Assembly: GCA_963674685.2 (NCBI GenBank)
Contig: CAXXWT010000005.1
Location: 248,001-312,000, forward strand
DNA from: G963674685 sp963674685
GTDB taxonomy: Bacteria; Lernaellota; Lernaellaia; JACKCT01
Length of the DNA stretch: 64,000 bases
Direction of reading: 5' to 3'
Numbering within the stretch: the first letter of the stretch is position 1; each line of letters starts with the position of its first letter. Made by a program: the position numbers and the translations under genes. Under the pieces are notes generated by a model that saw only the letters and a program-made list of their open reading frames with translations, was not told the DNA's origin and made no database searches. Positions 8,724-17,781 of the stretch are shown here, in pieces.

Positions 8724-10043
8724 TCAATAGTAAGGCAGCAATCCTTTGTAAATGTTTCTTCGCACGGCGAGGCTGTTGGCAAAAAGAGCGAGCTGCGTCA
8801 TGAAGCTGCCCCAGGGACTTTTGGCCGACAGGCCGTGAAAAAAGCGCCGGATGATCAGCGGCATCGAATAAACTTTTTTGTAAAAATCCATGAACAGTTC
8901 GTCCAGTCGCTCCGGCGTGAAATTTATTGGCTTGAATACCGTCTGGTACGATGTGTATCGCCAATACTCCTTATGAAGAACGCGTCCCTCGTTATCCCAT
9001 CGCTCGGCCAGGCGCGTGCCGGGATACGGCGTGATGATGTAAGGATTGGGTATGAACAGATTCTTTTTCACAAAGGAATATGTTTTCGAAAAAGTCTCCT
9101 TGGTGTCGTTGTCGAAGCCGAACATGAGATTTCCCGCCACGGTGATATCGTATTTACGAAAGAGCTTCATCTTGGCCGTGTACTCTTCCACCTTGTTCAC
9201 GTTCTTTTTCCCCACCGCCGCCAGATTTTTTTCATCGAGCGTTTCGATTCCGATGATGGCGTACCGGAAGCCGGATTTCGCCGAAAGGGCCAGAAGTTTT
9301 TCATCGTCGGCCAGGCGGATGGAAACCTGACTCACCCAGAAAATATTCAATTCGCTCAAGGCCTCGAAAAGCTCCGTGGCATAGGATTTTATCCCGGCGA
9401 TGTTGTCGTCGACGAAGTTGATAAACCGGGAGCCGCAGGCTTTGATGTCCCGCGCCACCTGATCCACGGGGCGATGCCGGAATTTGTGCCCGTAAAACTG
9501 CGTGACGCTGCAGAAGTCGCAGTTGTAGGGGCAGCCCCGCGTGCATTCCACGGGCATCACGTCATTCATGTACTTGTTTTTTTTGATAAGGTCGTATCCG
9601 GGAACGGGCAGATCGCGCAGATCGGACAGGCGTTCCGCCTTGTAGACCGGCTTCAACTCCCCCGCCGCCGCGTCGGCCAGCAAATTTTCCCACACAAGCT
9701 CCGCCTCGCCCAGGACGATGGCGTCGCAATGCTCCTTGACCACGTCGGGAAAAAGCGTGGGATGGAAGCCGCCGATGACAACCTTGACGCCGCGCTTTTG
9801 AAATTCGGCGGCGATCTGATAGCCCCGCTCGGAGTGCAGGGTCGTGGCGGTAATCCCCACCAGGTCGTAGCCGCCGTCGTAATCGATATCGTCGGTGTAA
9901 TCGTTGACAAGCTCCACTTCCCACTCGCGGGGAGTCAGCCCCGCCAACAGATATATGGACAGCGGAATGATAAAAGTTCTTTTCACGCGCAGCGGCTTTC
10001 CTTTTTCCGTCCACAACGCAGGGCTGACCAGTAGCAGCTTCAT
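8724..10043 (-). CDS. B12-binding-domain radical SAM protein
   Basis: A 439-residue paralogue, same length as its convergent neighbour. It has the B12-type domain (VVIGGFHPTLFPDVV, VLGEAELVW), cluster motif CPYNCDFC at C171, C175 and C178, a LMFGFDNDTKET block, and TPYPGTRLAERWDNEGR with a WRYTSYQTVFKP segment. The start is the second of two close ATGs, because AAGGA is seven bases upstream of it and almost touches the first. Sequence blocks are closest to the 2.7 kb and 7.4 kb proteins, so local duplication is likely. It has no operon partner on its strand. Function beyond SAM cleavage is not visible. Confidence 0.88.
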   Translation of the reverse strand: MKLLLVSPALWTEKGKPLRVKRTFIIPLSIYLLAGLTPREWEVELVNDYTDDIDYDGGYDLVGITATTLHSERGYQIAAEFQKRGVKVVIGGFHPTLFPDVVKEHCDAIVLGEAELVWENLLADAAAGELKPVYKAERLSDLRDLPVPGYDLIKKNKYMNDVMPVECTRGCPYNCDFCSVTQFYGHKFRHRPVDQVARDIKACGSRFINFVDDNIAGIKSYATELFEALSELNIFWVSQVSIRLADDEKLLALSAKSGFRYAIIGIETLDEKNLAAVGKKNVNKVEEYTAKMKLFRKYDITVAGNLMFGFDNDTKETFSKTYSFVKKNLFIPNPYIITPYPGTRLAERWDNEGRVLHKEYWRYTSYQTVFKPINFTPERLDELFMDFYKKVYSMPLIIRRFFHGLSAKSPWGSFMTQLALFANSLAVRRNIYKGLLPYY

Positions 10044-10197
10044 AAGCATTTCCTTGATCGATGCATCATTTTAACGCACCCGAAATCTTTCGGATAAGTA
10101 TTTATCGCACTTGTCATTAATAAACGAAAGCGACGGTCTGTCGACCCGTCGCTATTCGTTATCATTGATTTTTAATTACGGCGCTGTTTCGCGTCTA

Positions 10198-10476
10198 TCA
10201 CGAATAATAAGGACTGTCTCCGTCGGCGTGATCCGTGGCGTCGATCACTTCCGTGATATCGGGCATGAATTTCTTCACGGCGCTTTCGATTCCCGATTTC
10301 ACGGTCAACTTCGCCATGGCGCAGCCCTGGCAGCCGCCGCCGATCTTGATGTAAAGCTTGTCGCCTTTGAGATCCACGATCTCGGCGAATCCTCCGTGCC
10401 CGGCCAGGGCCGGAGTGATGCTGTCTCTGAAGAAAATCTTCAGTTGCTCAAGTTTTTCATTTTCCATTTCACTCAT
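10198..10476 (-). CDS. NifU C-terminal-domain iron-sulfur scaffold (Nfu type)
   Basis: A 92-residue protein made only of the NifU C-terminal domain: ALAGHGGFAEIVDLKGDKLY, then GGGCQGCAMAKLTVKSGIE with the CxxC that bridges a 4Fe-4S cluster between two subunits. Nfu proteins pass clusters to client enzymes; the four radical SAM proteins next door are obvious clients, though that is inference. The start is an ATG with GAAAGGGG about six bases upstream. Stand-alone Nfu domains of this size are common. It is followed, after about 170 bases without a gene, by the end of the transporter gene. Confidence 0.88.
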   Translation of the reverse strand: MSEMENEKLEQLKIFFRDSITPALAGHGGFAEIVDLKGDKLYIKIGGGCQGCAMAKLTVKSGIESAVKKFMPDITEVIDATDHADGDSPYYS

Positions 10477-10643
10477 ATCGGCCCCTTTCTGTTTTTTTTT
10501 GTCTACAAATCCGTCGCCGCTAAGAAAGTAATGATAAATTCATAAAAATCAAGACGTTGATTTGATTATCACCATTTGAACCGGCAAAAGTTGTATTCAC
10601 GGTCGCAATAATTTTCGACTCCTTGGGATGCTCACGGGCCGGG

Positions 10644-12869
10644 TCATTCCGGTTCCAGATCGAGGAGTTCGCCCATGAACAGACTTGAGTTTTTCACGAA
10701 AAACACAATAGGGAGGTCGCCCGCAAGAGCTTCAAGCCGCGCGGCATATTGAATTTCGTCCCCTTTTTCAGGGACAGCCAGACCGAAAAATATCACTTCG
10801 GCGTTTTTGCTCTTTTCATGAATCGTCTCCATGACGGTTTTATCGTCGGGTTTTTCGAAGACGTTGATTTCCGCCTCGATCCGCGTCCTGGGAATCAGCA
10901 TTTCCAGTTCGGTCTGCGTTTTGCGTTTCATGATTTCGTTGGAGGCGATGCTCATGATCTGCACCTGCGCGTCCCGCCACTCGGGATTGCGCGTGAGCAA
11001 ATAGCCGAGCAGAAGCATCAAGTCTCCGTTGCGCTGCATGCCTCCCCACCAGATGTGAATCGTACGCCGGACGCCGGTTCTACGGAAAACGTACTTGGGC
11101 TTTATCCTGCTTAAAATGAAGGATTTATGAAGCCTCTCCAGCCGACGCATAACGCGCAAAAATTCTCCGAGTCGTTTGTGATTTTCCGGCCACCCCAGCA
11201 TCACGGTGTTGCTTTCGATCCCCGCCATGCCGTTGGCTTGCGAAACATTGACGATGCCATGGACGATCTCCGACACCACGTCGACTTCGCAGAATACGAC
11301 AAGTCCTTCACTGGTCAGGGACTCGTGCATGTCCCCGCGCATCTTTTCCAGGTCGCGGGTTTCCGTCAGCAGATCCCCGACCACCAATTGACAGGCGGAA
11401 ACCAGGCCGCGTCCCTGGCTGAACCAGTGCGCGAAACGAATGAGATCGAGACTCTTTTCCACGTCGGAAGCAAAGACAAGAATGTGCGGCCGCCAGTTGC
11501 GCTTGCTCATCGGGCGATACGACAATTTGATCAACGCCCATCGGATCAGGCTTTCGTACAATCCTCGGCGCGCGTCGCCCCAGCGGGCCTCTTTTTCCCT
11601 GCGGGAAATGAGAAGCCAAATCACGCCCTCGATGATAATGGCCGCCACTCCGGCCGGGGGATTGATCAGGAACATGGCGAAAATGCAACCGGCGGCTCCC
11701 AGGAGGTTGACCGGCCAGGGCACCCGAATTTTCGGCCGCCACGACGGATCGCCGCTGATGGATTCCACCGCCGCCACAAGGTTGACGATGGCGTAAACCG
11801 TCAGAAAGAACATCGTGACCACCGCGGCGACCACATTCAAATCACCCAACAACACCGCCGCCAGAGCAAGGACCAATGTCACGATGAATCCGGGCAGCAA
11901 GTCTTTTCGACCCGCCCCCCGCGTACCGAATATTCTCGGCGCGATCCTGTCTTGCGCCAGCGCCTGCAGGGTTCTGGGCGCCGTCAGCATCGATCCGATG
12001 GCGGAGGATAAAATTGCGCCGAACAATCCGGGAAGCACCAACCATCGTCCCATGGGGGCGATCTTCGTCCAGATAAGGGTATCGCTGCGCAATTCTTCGG
12101 GAGCAGCGCCGAGAGCCAGGACAACGGGGATGATCAAATATACGACAAAACCGGTCAAAACCGCGCCGAGGGATCCCACGGGAATGGATTTTGCCGTGTT
12201 TTTCAAGTCCCCCGAAAGACCCAGTCCCGCCATGACGCCGGTGACAGCCGGAAAGAAAATTGCGAAACCGGCCCAGAATGAAATTTCTCCCGAGGGGGGA
12301 TTTCCGACGAAGACGCTTCCTTCGTAATGGGCCGCGGCTCCAATGATCAATGCCGTCAATGAAACGCCGATGCAGATCATCAGCGGCACCTGTATTTTCA
12401 AAGCCAGCCTGGCGCTTGTAAAAGCCAGTATTCCCACCAACACGATGATCGCCAGCGCCATCGGCTGCAAGGGCAATCCCGGAAGAATGATTCTCACACT
12501 TTCAGCCAGACCGAAAGCATATAACGTTGTCGAAAAAACCTGGGATAAAAACAGCGGGAAACCCACGGCGCCGCCGATCTCCAGGCCGAGACTTCTGGAA
12601 ATGATGTAATAGGCGCCGCCGACTCCGACGGGCACGTTCGTGGCGACGGACGAAAAGGACAGTGTTGTAATGATTGTAATGCTGTTGGCGATGACAACGA
12701 TCAAGATGATTCGATCCAGGCCCATGTGGCCGAGGAGCCAACCGAAACGCAAATACATGATCACGCCGAGAATGGTTAGAATCGTCGGCGTGTATACTCC
12801 AAGGAAAGTGCCGAGCCTCCCGGTCTCATTTTTCTTTTCTTGCATAGCGTTGGAAGTATCCGGCAGCAA
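10644..12869 (-). CDS. SLC12-like (cation-chloride cotransporter type) APC-superfamily transporter
   Basis: This 741-residue protein begins LGTFLGVYTPTILTILGVIM, the first-helix signature of SLC12 cotransporters, followed by a dozen membrane helices (FFPAVTGVMAGLGLSGDL, IGSMLTAPRTLQALA are family blocks). From about residue 450 there is a large soluble domain with USP-like segments (HILVFASD, and VIFFGLAVPEKGDE near the end). Bacterial members are little studied. I keep the TTG start because AGGAGA lies six bases upstream; an ATG eight codons later has none. The gene follows pgsW on the same strand with a 63-base gap, so it may be the last gene of the poly-gamma-glutamate operon. Ion coupling and substrate are unknown. 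Confidence 0.82.
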   Translation of the reverse strand: MLPDTSNAMQEKKNETGRLGTFLGVYTPTILTILGVIMYLRFGWLLGHMGLDRIILIVVIANSITIITTLSFSSVATNVPVGVGGAYYIISRSLGLEIGGAVGFPLFLSQVFSTTLYAFGLAESVRIILPGLPLQPMALAIIVLVGILAFTSARLALKIQVPLMICIGVSLTALIIGAAAHYEGSVFVGNPPSGEISFWAGFAIFFPAVTGVMAGLGLSGDLKNTAKSIPVGSLGAVLTGFVVYLIIPVVLALGAAPEELRSDTLIWTKIAPMGRWLVLPGLFGAILSSAIGSMLTAPRTLQALAQDRIAPRIFGTRGAGRKDLLPGFIVTLVLALAAVLLGDLNVVAAVVTMFFLTVYAIVNLVAAVESISGDPSWRPKIRVPWPVNLLGAAGCIFAMFLINPPAGVAAIIIEGVIWLLISRREKEARWGDARRGLYESLIRWALIKLSYRPMSKRNWRPHILVFASDVEKSLDLIRFAHWFSQGRGLVSACQLVVGDLLTETRDLEKMRGDMHESLTSEGLVVFCEVDVVSEIVHGIVNVSQANGMAGIESNTVMLGWPENHKRLGEFLRVMRRLERLHKSFILSRIKPKYVFRRTGVRRTIHIWWGGMQRNGDLMLLLGYLLTRNPEWRDAQVQIMSIASNEIMKRKTQTELEMLIPRTRIEAEINVFEKPDDKTVMETIHEKSKNAEVIFFGLAVPEKGDEIQYAARLEALAGDLPIVFFVKNSSLFMGELLDLEPE

Positions 12870-12932
12870 TCGATGTCTCCTCTCAACTTCCCATCGGATG
12901 TTCAGTTCATGGGAATCATTGCAAAATCTCCA

Positions 12933-14078
12933 TTACACCATTTGCTCCGGCGGTTTTCGTTCGGTTTTCGAGTGGTCGACCTGAAAAATGCGAAATCCCC
13001 AGTCCATCCTGATGAACGCAAACATGGCCAGCAGAATTATTCCCAGCATGACCGGGGGCAGCCATTCGCTGTATTCCATTTTATAGAATATCTGTCCTTC
13101 GCCGATGGGAGGTATGGTCAGGGGTTGAAGCGGCAATCCGTAACGCTCGGCCAGGCGGTCAATCTGGACAAGGTGAATCACGGGAATTCCATCCAGGGAC
13201 ATTCGACCGATCACCGAATCCACCGTGATCGGGCTGTAAGGGGGTTTTCTGTTCAGGCCCGGCCGAAACGCCCTCTTTCCAGCCGCCGTGCCGACGGAAA
13301 TGGTTCCGCCGCCGACGTTGATATAGGCCTTGAACGGACCGTCGCCCAGCGCCTCATTGTATATCTGCATGCGCTTGTTCAGACTGTCTTCATAGTTTTC
13401 CGGTTTGATGGTTTGAATGTCGTTTCGCTCGATGGAGTCGTCCAGCAGGCGTTTCCCCCATTTCGACAAACCCAGGGCGCGGTCGTCGACGCCTCCCCGG
13501 GAAGCCGCAATCGAGCGAAACCTGAAAACTTTTTGCTCATAAAGCAGACGCTCCATGTCCACCCAAAGGAAGTTCGGCATATTCGCCCCCCACTGGGAAC
13601 CTGAAACGCTGGAAATAACCACCGGCTCCAGGTTGAGCGTTTGCAGGGCGGAATACACATGAACATTCATCGCCGGAAAGGAGCTGGACAATCCCACCGC
13701 GACGAAATCCCCTTCCTCGACTTCGGCGCGTTTGAGCATATGCACGATCACGGCGGCGAAGTTCGGATTGATGGACGTCTGCTTGGCCTGCAAGTGACCG
13801 GAATTCGTCGTCACCGCGGACATGAGAACGCCGATCATGCCGCTCTCCGCGGGGTCCGCTTCCTTGTCGATTTTGATTCCCTTACGGAGCCGCTCCTGTT
13901 TGATGGTCTTCATCGCCGTTCGCGACAATCTCGCCGCTTCCAGCTTTTCCTTGTAAAAGGGCTGCTTTTCCCGCACCAGAAATGTTTCCGACAGAAAAAC
14001 GCCCACAACGGCGATCACGGCGATCAGCACCAGTTCGACGCGCGAGACTCTGTGGGGCCGCCAGTATATTTTTTTCAT
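12933..14078 (-). CDS. pgsW: Poly-gamma-glutamate system protein PgsW
   Basis: This 381-residue membrane-anchored protein has an N-terminal helix after MKKIYWRPHRVSRVELV and a C-terminal helix (WLPPVMLGIILLAMFAF). Between them is an exported domain with VGLSSSFPAMNVHVY, SSVSGSQWGANMPNF and AYINVGGGTISVG, the pattern of the PgsW/Geobacter-type poly-gamma-glutamate system family. The start is the ATG with GGAG upstream, which overlaps the pgsC stop as ATGA; longer starts would run through pgsC. PgsW accompanies PgsB and PgsC in lineages lacking a clear PgsA. It probably helps export or anchor the polymer; the exact role is not known. Confidence 0.85.
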   Translation of the reverse strand: MKKIYWRPHRVSRVELVLIAVIAVVGVFLSETFLVREKQPFYKEKLEAARLSRTAMKTIKQERLRKGIKIDKEADPAESGMIGVLMSAVTTNSGHLQAKQTSINPNFAAVIVHMLKRAEVEEGDFVAVGLSSSFPAMNVHVYSALQTLNLEPVVISSVSGSQWGANMPNFLWVDMERLLYEQKVFRFRSIAASRGGVDDRALGLSKWGKRLLDDSIERNDIQTIKPENYEDSLNKRMQIYNEALGDGPFKAYINVGGGTISVGTAAGKRAFRPGLNRKPPYSPITVDSVIGRMSLDGIPVIHLVQIDRLAERYGLPLQPLTIPPIGEGQIFYKMEYSEWLPPVMLGIILLAMFAFIRMDWGFRIFQVDHSKTERKPPEQMV

Positions 14079-14527
14079 TGCCACAACTCCGTTCCCACCG
14101 TGATGATCAACACCAGGCGAACAACGACGGATGCGGTGATCAGGGAAGATATCGTTTCCACCACGCCCTGCCGATCCAGCCATATGGCGATGAGACCGGG
14201 AATGATGTAACCGATGACGTTGAAATCATATCCGAGCATCGAGGACAGATGCGTGATTCTGATGAGCGTTCCCAGCAAATAGCCGACCAGGATCATCAAA
14301 ACCGTGCGCCTTTTGCCGTAGATGATGAGGAATGATGACATGGCGCGAACCAGCGCGAAGGTCGCGAATCCCGCCCCCAGGGTCAGCAGAACGTCGAGAG
14401 GATTGGTCAATTGCAGGGCGATATAGCCCGGCACGACCATACCGCCCACGGCCAGGCCGAATAGTTCGGCGAACATCAGGCTGACCACAAGGCCGATGCC
14501 TATCGAAAGAGGAAGAAGCTCCGTCAT
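14075..14527 (-). CDS. pgsC: Poly-gamma-glutamate biosynthesis protein PgsC/CapC
   Basis: The protein has 150 residues, the normal length for PgsC. It is nearly all membrane: about five helices, with the family blocks FGLAVGGMVVPGYIALQL and VGYIIPGLIAIWLDRQG-like segments. PgsC forms the membrane part of the poly-gamma-glutamate synthase with PgsB. The start ATG overlaps the pgsB stop by four bases, and its stop overlaps the pgsW start in the same way, so B, C and W are translationally coupled. Confidence 0.93.
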   Translation of the reverse strand: MTELLPLSIGIGLVVSLMFAELFGLAVGGMVVPGYIALQLTNPLDVLLTLGAGFATFALVRAMSSFLIIYGKRRTVLMILVGYLLGTLIRITHLSSMLGYDFNVIGYIIPGLIAIWLDRQGVVETISSLITASVVVRLVLIITVGTELWQ

Positions 14528-15720
14528 GCGACACCTCCGGGAACTTCACGATTTTTGAAATAGGACACAAGCTCAAGGCCCGGTCCGTATATATTGGCCA
14601 TGCCCATGATGAGGCCGCTTTCTTTTATCAGCCCGACCAGGGTTTCGAATATCCCGTCCACTCTCATACCTTCCGCGTAAACGATGCGCATCTCATCAAG
14701 TCCGGCTTTCACGGCGGTTCTGGCGAAAATATAGGTGCCGTCACCCATGAGGACCACGTTGTCCGCCTGGGGCCATGTCATGTATGCCTTAGCCAGTTGA
14801 ATGGAGCGGTCCGGGCGATCCGATCTGCAATTGAAAACCGCCACCTTCTTTTGCAATCCGGGATGCCTTTCGAGCGTCGTTCGCCATATCTGCTCCGTGG
14901 ATTGCGGATCGTTGGCGGCGAATCCGTTGACGAAAATAATTTGCCGGCCGAAAAAGTCGATCACATGCTCCGTCATGGCGCCGGCGTCGGGTCGGGATTT
15001 TTGCATTCCGCGCAGGGCCACATCCCTTTTGACGCCGACGTCCTCGCACACACGAAGCGCCAGAGCCACGTTTTCCTCGTGAGCCCGGTAAAGGAATTGC
15101 TCCATCTCCTCGCCCGTCACCGCGCCGATGTGCGCGTCGTTTAAAACATGAAGCTCGGTTTTACGATCCACGCAGGCCTTTTCAAGAATCGCAACATGCT
15201 TTCTTTCCGCGGTGAACAATTTTCCCCGCACCGGAATCATCCCCGCCAGCGCCCTGGCCACGTCCGCCTCCGTCGGTCCCATGACGTCCAGATGATCTTC
15301 GCGCGTATTGGTGATGACGCCGTGCGTGGCCCTGATGAACTTTTTTTCCGAAAGCCACTGGTATTCCGGTTGCAAAGCCATGCATTCCAAAACCAGGGCC
15401 TTTGCTTTATGAGCCTCGGCGGCGGCGACAATGCGGACCTGCTCGATGACGTTGGCTTTCGCCGGCCTGTAAACCGGCACCTCCCTTTCATCCGGCAATA
15501 TCAGACGGGGCAGCGTGCCGGTGGTTTTCGCGCACGTGACGATTCCGCCCTCGCGCAAGCCCGCCGCAATAAGCCGGGTGACGCTGGACTTGCCCCGGGT
15601 TCCGTTGACGTGAATGCGGATCGGGATTTTCTTCAGGCGTCTGGCGTGCGCGATCGTCTCCAGCAATCCCATCACGAATAGCGTCGCGATCATGGCCAGG
15701 AGAATTTTTATCGCCAACAT
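14524..15720 (-). CDS. pgsB: Poly-gamma-glutamate synthase PgsB/CapB
   Basis: A 398-residue Mur-ligase-like amide ligase. After an N-terminal membrane helix comes the ATP P-loop HVNGTRGKSSVTRLI (residues 37-51), then VLECMALQPEYQ and ITNTREDHLDVMGPT, all typical of CapB/PgsB. It joins glutamates through the gamma-carboxyl using ATP at the cytoplasmic face. The ATG follows the amidohydrolase gene by 16 bases. The polymer may form a capsule, be released, or balance ions; a transporter of the SLC12 type follows the operon. No pgsA/capA is present in this window. Confidence 0.95.
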   Translation of the reverse strand: MLAIKILLAMIATLFVMGLLETIAHARRLKKIPIRIHVNGTRGKSSVTRLIAAGLREGGIVTCAKTTGTLPRLILPDEREVPVYRPAKANVIEQVRIVAAAEAHKAKALVLECMALQPEYQWLSEKKFIRATHGVITNTREDHLDVMGPTEADVARALAGMIPVRGKLFTAERKHVAILEKACVDRKTELHVLNDAHIGAVTGEEMEQFLYRAHEENVALALRVCEDVGVKRDVALRGMQKSRPDAGAMTEHVIDFFGRQIIFVNGFAANDPQSTEQIWRTTLERHPGLQKKVAVFNCRSDRPDRSIQLAKAYMTWPQADNVVLMGDGTYIFARTAVKAGLDEMRIVYAEGMRVDGIFETLVGLIKESGLIMGMANIYGPGLELVSYFKNREVPGGVA

Positions 15721-15736
15721 GCCTTTCTCCTAAACG

Positions 15737-16432
15737 TCAAATGGAGAAAATCGTTTTGCACCACGCGGTCAGAGCCGCAACCAGATATTCACTTTTATCA
15801 GAATTCGACAAATAATTCGCCTGGGACAGCTCGATTTGCAGCCATGGCAATTCCTCCGCGTGACGGCGGATGATATAGCCGCCCTTAAACGGATCGTTGA
15901 TCGAAACGTTTTGCTCGAATTTTTCGCCGAGAATCTCGCGCAGGGATTCGATCCACTTTCGCGGGCAGGTTCCGTGCGCGTTGCTCAGGCATATCGCCGG
16001 CCGCCGCTTTCCCGGATCGGGACTTACCGGCGGACCAACGGCCGGCATAGTGTGACAGTCGATCCCGGCTTCCACCCTGGCGCTTTGCCGGGATAATTGC
16101 ATGTGATACGGCCGGTGATATTTTTCGATCATGATATTTTTTAGTTCATCGGAAAGCTCCTGTCGGTAAACCGGAGCGTCCCGGCAGGTATGCGTTTTCA
16201 CCACGCCGTCTTTGCGAAAATCTTTATCCGCCCTGTTTTGATCGACGATGGTCCGGGCTATGTCCGTGGTCGCGAATTCGGCGGCTTCGCTTTTCAAGAC
16301 GCCATAAATTTCAGCCGCGCCCTCATCCCCGTCTTCGACGATCTGCTTTTTCGTCAGGACGCACAGATCCTCGACTTCGGGGGGAACGACCAATCCCGCG
16401 TGCGGCAAGGAGATCAGAATGGGCAATTTCAA
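15737..16432 (-). CDS. N-formylglutamate amidohydrolase-family protein leading the PGA operon
   Basis: A 231-residue protein with the zinc-hydrolase blocks of the N-formylglutamate amidohydrolase family: LISLPHAGLVVPPE at the N-terminus, DGDEGAAE, RTIVDQNRADKDFR, then YHRPYH, GIDCHTM and a final WLQIELSQANYL. Known members split N-formyl-glutamate or related N-acyl amino acids. In front of pgsB it is a candidate for trimming poly-gamma-glutamate or supplying or editing glutamate; that is inference. The start is TTG with GGAGG ten bases upstream. It is the first gene of the minus-strand operon; the 225 bases in front of it contain no recognised gene. Confidence 0.82.
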   Translation of the reverse strand: MKLPILISLPHAGLVVPPEVEDLCVLTKKQIVEDGDEGAAEIYGVLKSEAAEFATTDIARTIVDQNRADKDFRKDGVVKTHTCRDAPVYRQELSDELKNIMIEKYHRPYHMQLSRQSARVEAGIDCHTMPAVGPPVSPDPGKRRPAICLSNAHGTCPRKWIESLREILGEKFEQNVSINDPFKGGYIIRRHAEELPWLQIELSQANYLSNSDKSEYLVAALTAWCKTIFSI

Positions 16433-16656
16433 GCGATATTATCCTCCGGCGAAACCGTCCCGCACGGGATCGGCCGCGTTCACGAACTCCCTGTTTGCAC
16501 GCACTGTCTTCACGCAACAAACCGATGGCGCTAATTGATCTCCAGACTCCTGAATGTCAAGAAAAAAGAAGTGCTTTTTGAAAAATAATTTGCCTCGATA
16601 ATCCGTAAAGTTTCTTTTGTTTCAGGAGACTTTCAGACTTCTTGAAATATTCGGAT

Positions 16657-17781
16657 TTATTTTCTTTTGCCGCCGATCCATCCTTTTTTCCAGAAATAGT
16701 AAACCATGCCCGCGGCGACCGTGGTCATCATTCCCAGAGCCATGGGGTAGCCGAAAGGCAAAAACAGTTCGGGCATATTCCACGGCGAAACCGAATGATC
16801 GAAATTCATTCCATATAACCCGGCGATAAATCCTAAGGGAATGAATATCGTGGCGATCAGCGTCAAGACCTTCATCACATCGTTCATGCGATTGCTGATA
16901 TTCGACAGATATAAATCCACTAATCCGGACGCGATCTCGCGATAGCTTTCAATAAGGTCCATTACCTCGACGACATGGTCATAACAATCGCGTAAAAATA
17001 ACTGCGTTTCGCCCGGAAAATGATCTTCATAATCCCGGACAAGAGAATTCACCAGTTCACGCAGGGGCCACACCGCTTTTCTGAGCATCAGCAAATCGCG
17101 CTTAACATCGTGTATCTCAGTCAGTGTCGATATATCCGGCTTCTCTAAAGTTTCGAGTTCGAGTTTTTCCAATCGCTCGCCGTAGCTTTCCAAAAGTGGA
17201 AAATTGTAATCCACGATGGAATCCAGCAACGCGTAAACCAGGTGATCCGCCGCAACGCGAAGCCGGCCCTTGCCCTTGCGCAGCCTTTCTCTGACGCCTT
17301 CGAAAGAGTCGCCGATTCTTTCCTGAAAAGTCAGCACAAATCCCTTTCCGAAAAAGATGCTGATCTGCTCGGAGCCAAGCGCCGTATCCCGCAGCATGGA
17401 TCGAGCGACCATGAAAAGATGATCGTCGTATTCCTCGGCTTTCGGCCGCTGGTTGACGTTGATCACGTCCTCCAGGGCCAGGCGATGCAAATTGAATATT
17501 TCGCCGAGGCGGCGGATGGTTTCCAAATCGCCCAGGCCGACGACATCCACCCAGACGATGGGCCATTTATCCATGACGCCGCGAATTTCTTCCGGATCTT
17601 CAACGACCTTTTCATCGACCTTATCGGCATCCGTTTCCGGACCGAATCCAAAAATCTTGATCACCGGTTTCGGCGCCGCCGGATCGACGGTCAGCGTCCC
17701 CGGAGCGAGTCCCGGAATGATCGGCCGGCCGGCCTTGACAAGGCTCCTTTTCATGCGCCGCTTCGCGGATTTTTTTTGCAT
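16657..17781 (-). CDS. corA: CorA-family magnesium/cobalt transporter
   Basis: A 374-residue CorA protein: a cytoplasmic domain with VWVDVVGLGDLETI and LALEDVINVNQRPKAEEYDDH, a long coiled stalk (LLMLRKAVWPLREL), and two C-terminal helices joined by the pore signature YGMNF. It forms pentameric divalent-cation channels, usually for Mg2+. I chose the ATG with GAGG eight bases upstream; a longer start fourteen codons earlier has no ribosome site. The last helix ends in a basic tail. It is transcribed alone, with an ATGACA-N18-TATATT promoter-like pair about 100 bases upstream on this strand. Confidence 0.93.
   Translation of the reverse strand: MQKKSAKRRMKRSLVKAGRPIIPGLAPGTLTVDPAAPKPVIKIFGFGPETDADKVDEKVVEDPEEIRGVMDKWPIVWVDVVGLGDLETIRRLGEIFNLHRLALEDVINVNQRPKAEEYDDHLFMVARSMLRDTALGSEQISIFFGKGFVLTFQERIGDSFEGVRERLRKGKGRLRVAADHLVYALLDSIVDYNFPLLESYGERLEKLELETLEKPDISTLTEIHDVKRDLLMLRKAVWPLRELVNSLVRDYEDHFPGETQLFLRDCYDHVVEVMDLIESYREIASGLVDLYLSNISNRMNDVMKVLTLIATIFIPLGFIAGLYGMNFDHSVSPWNMPELFLPFGYPMALGMMTTVAAGMVYYFWKKGWIGGKRK

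Noticed and set aside
8706..10034. Long plus-strand open frame of 442 codons opposite a radical SAM gene
   Set aside because: Complete antisense overlap with the well-supported minus-strand gene; composition is that of a mirror frame with no domain.
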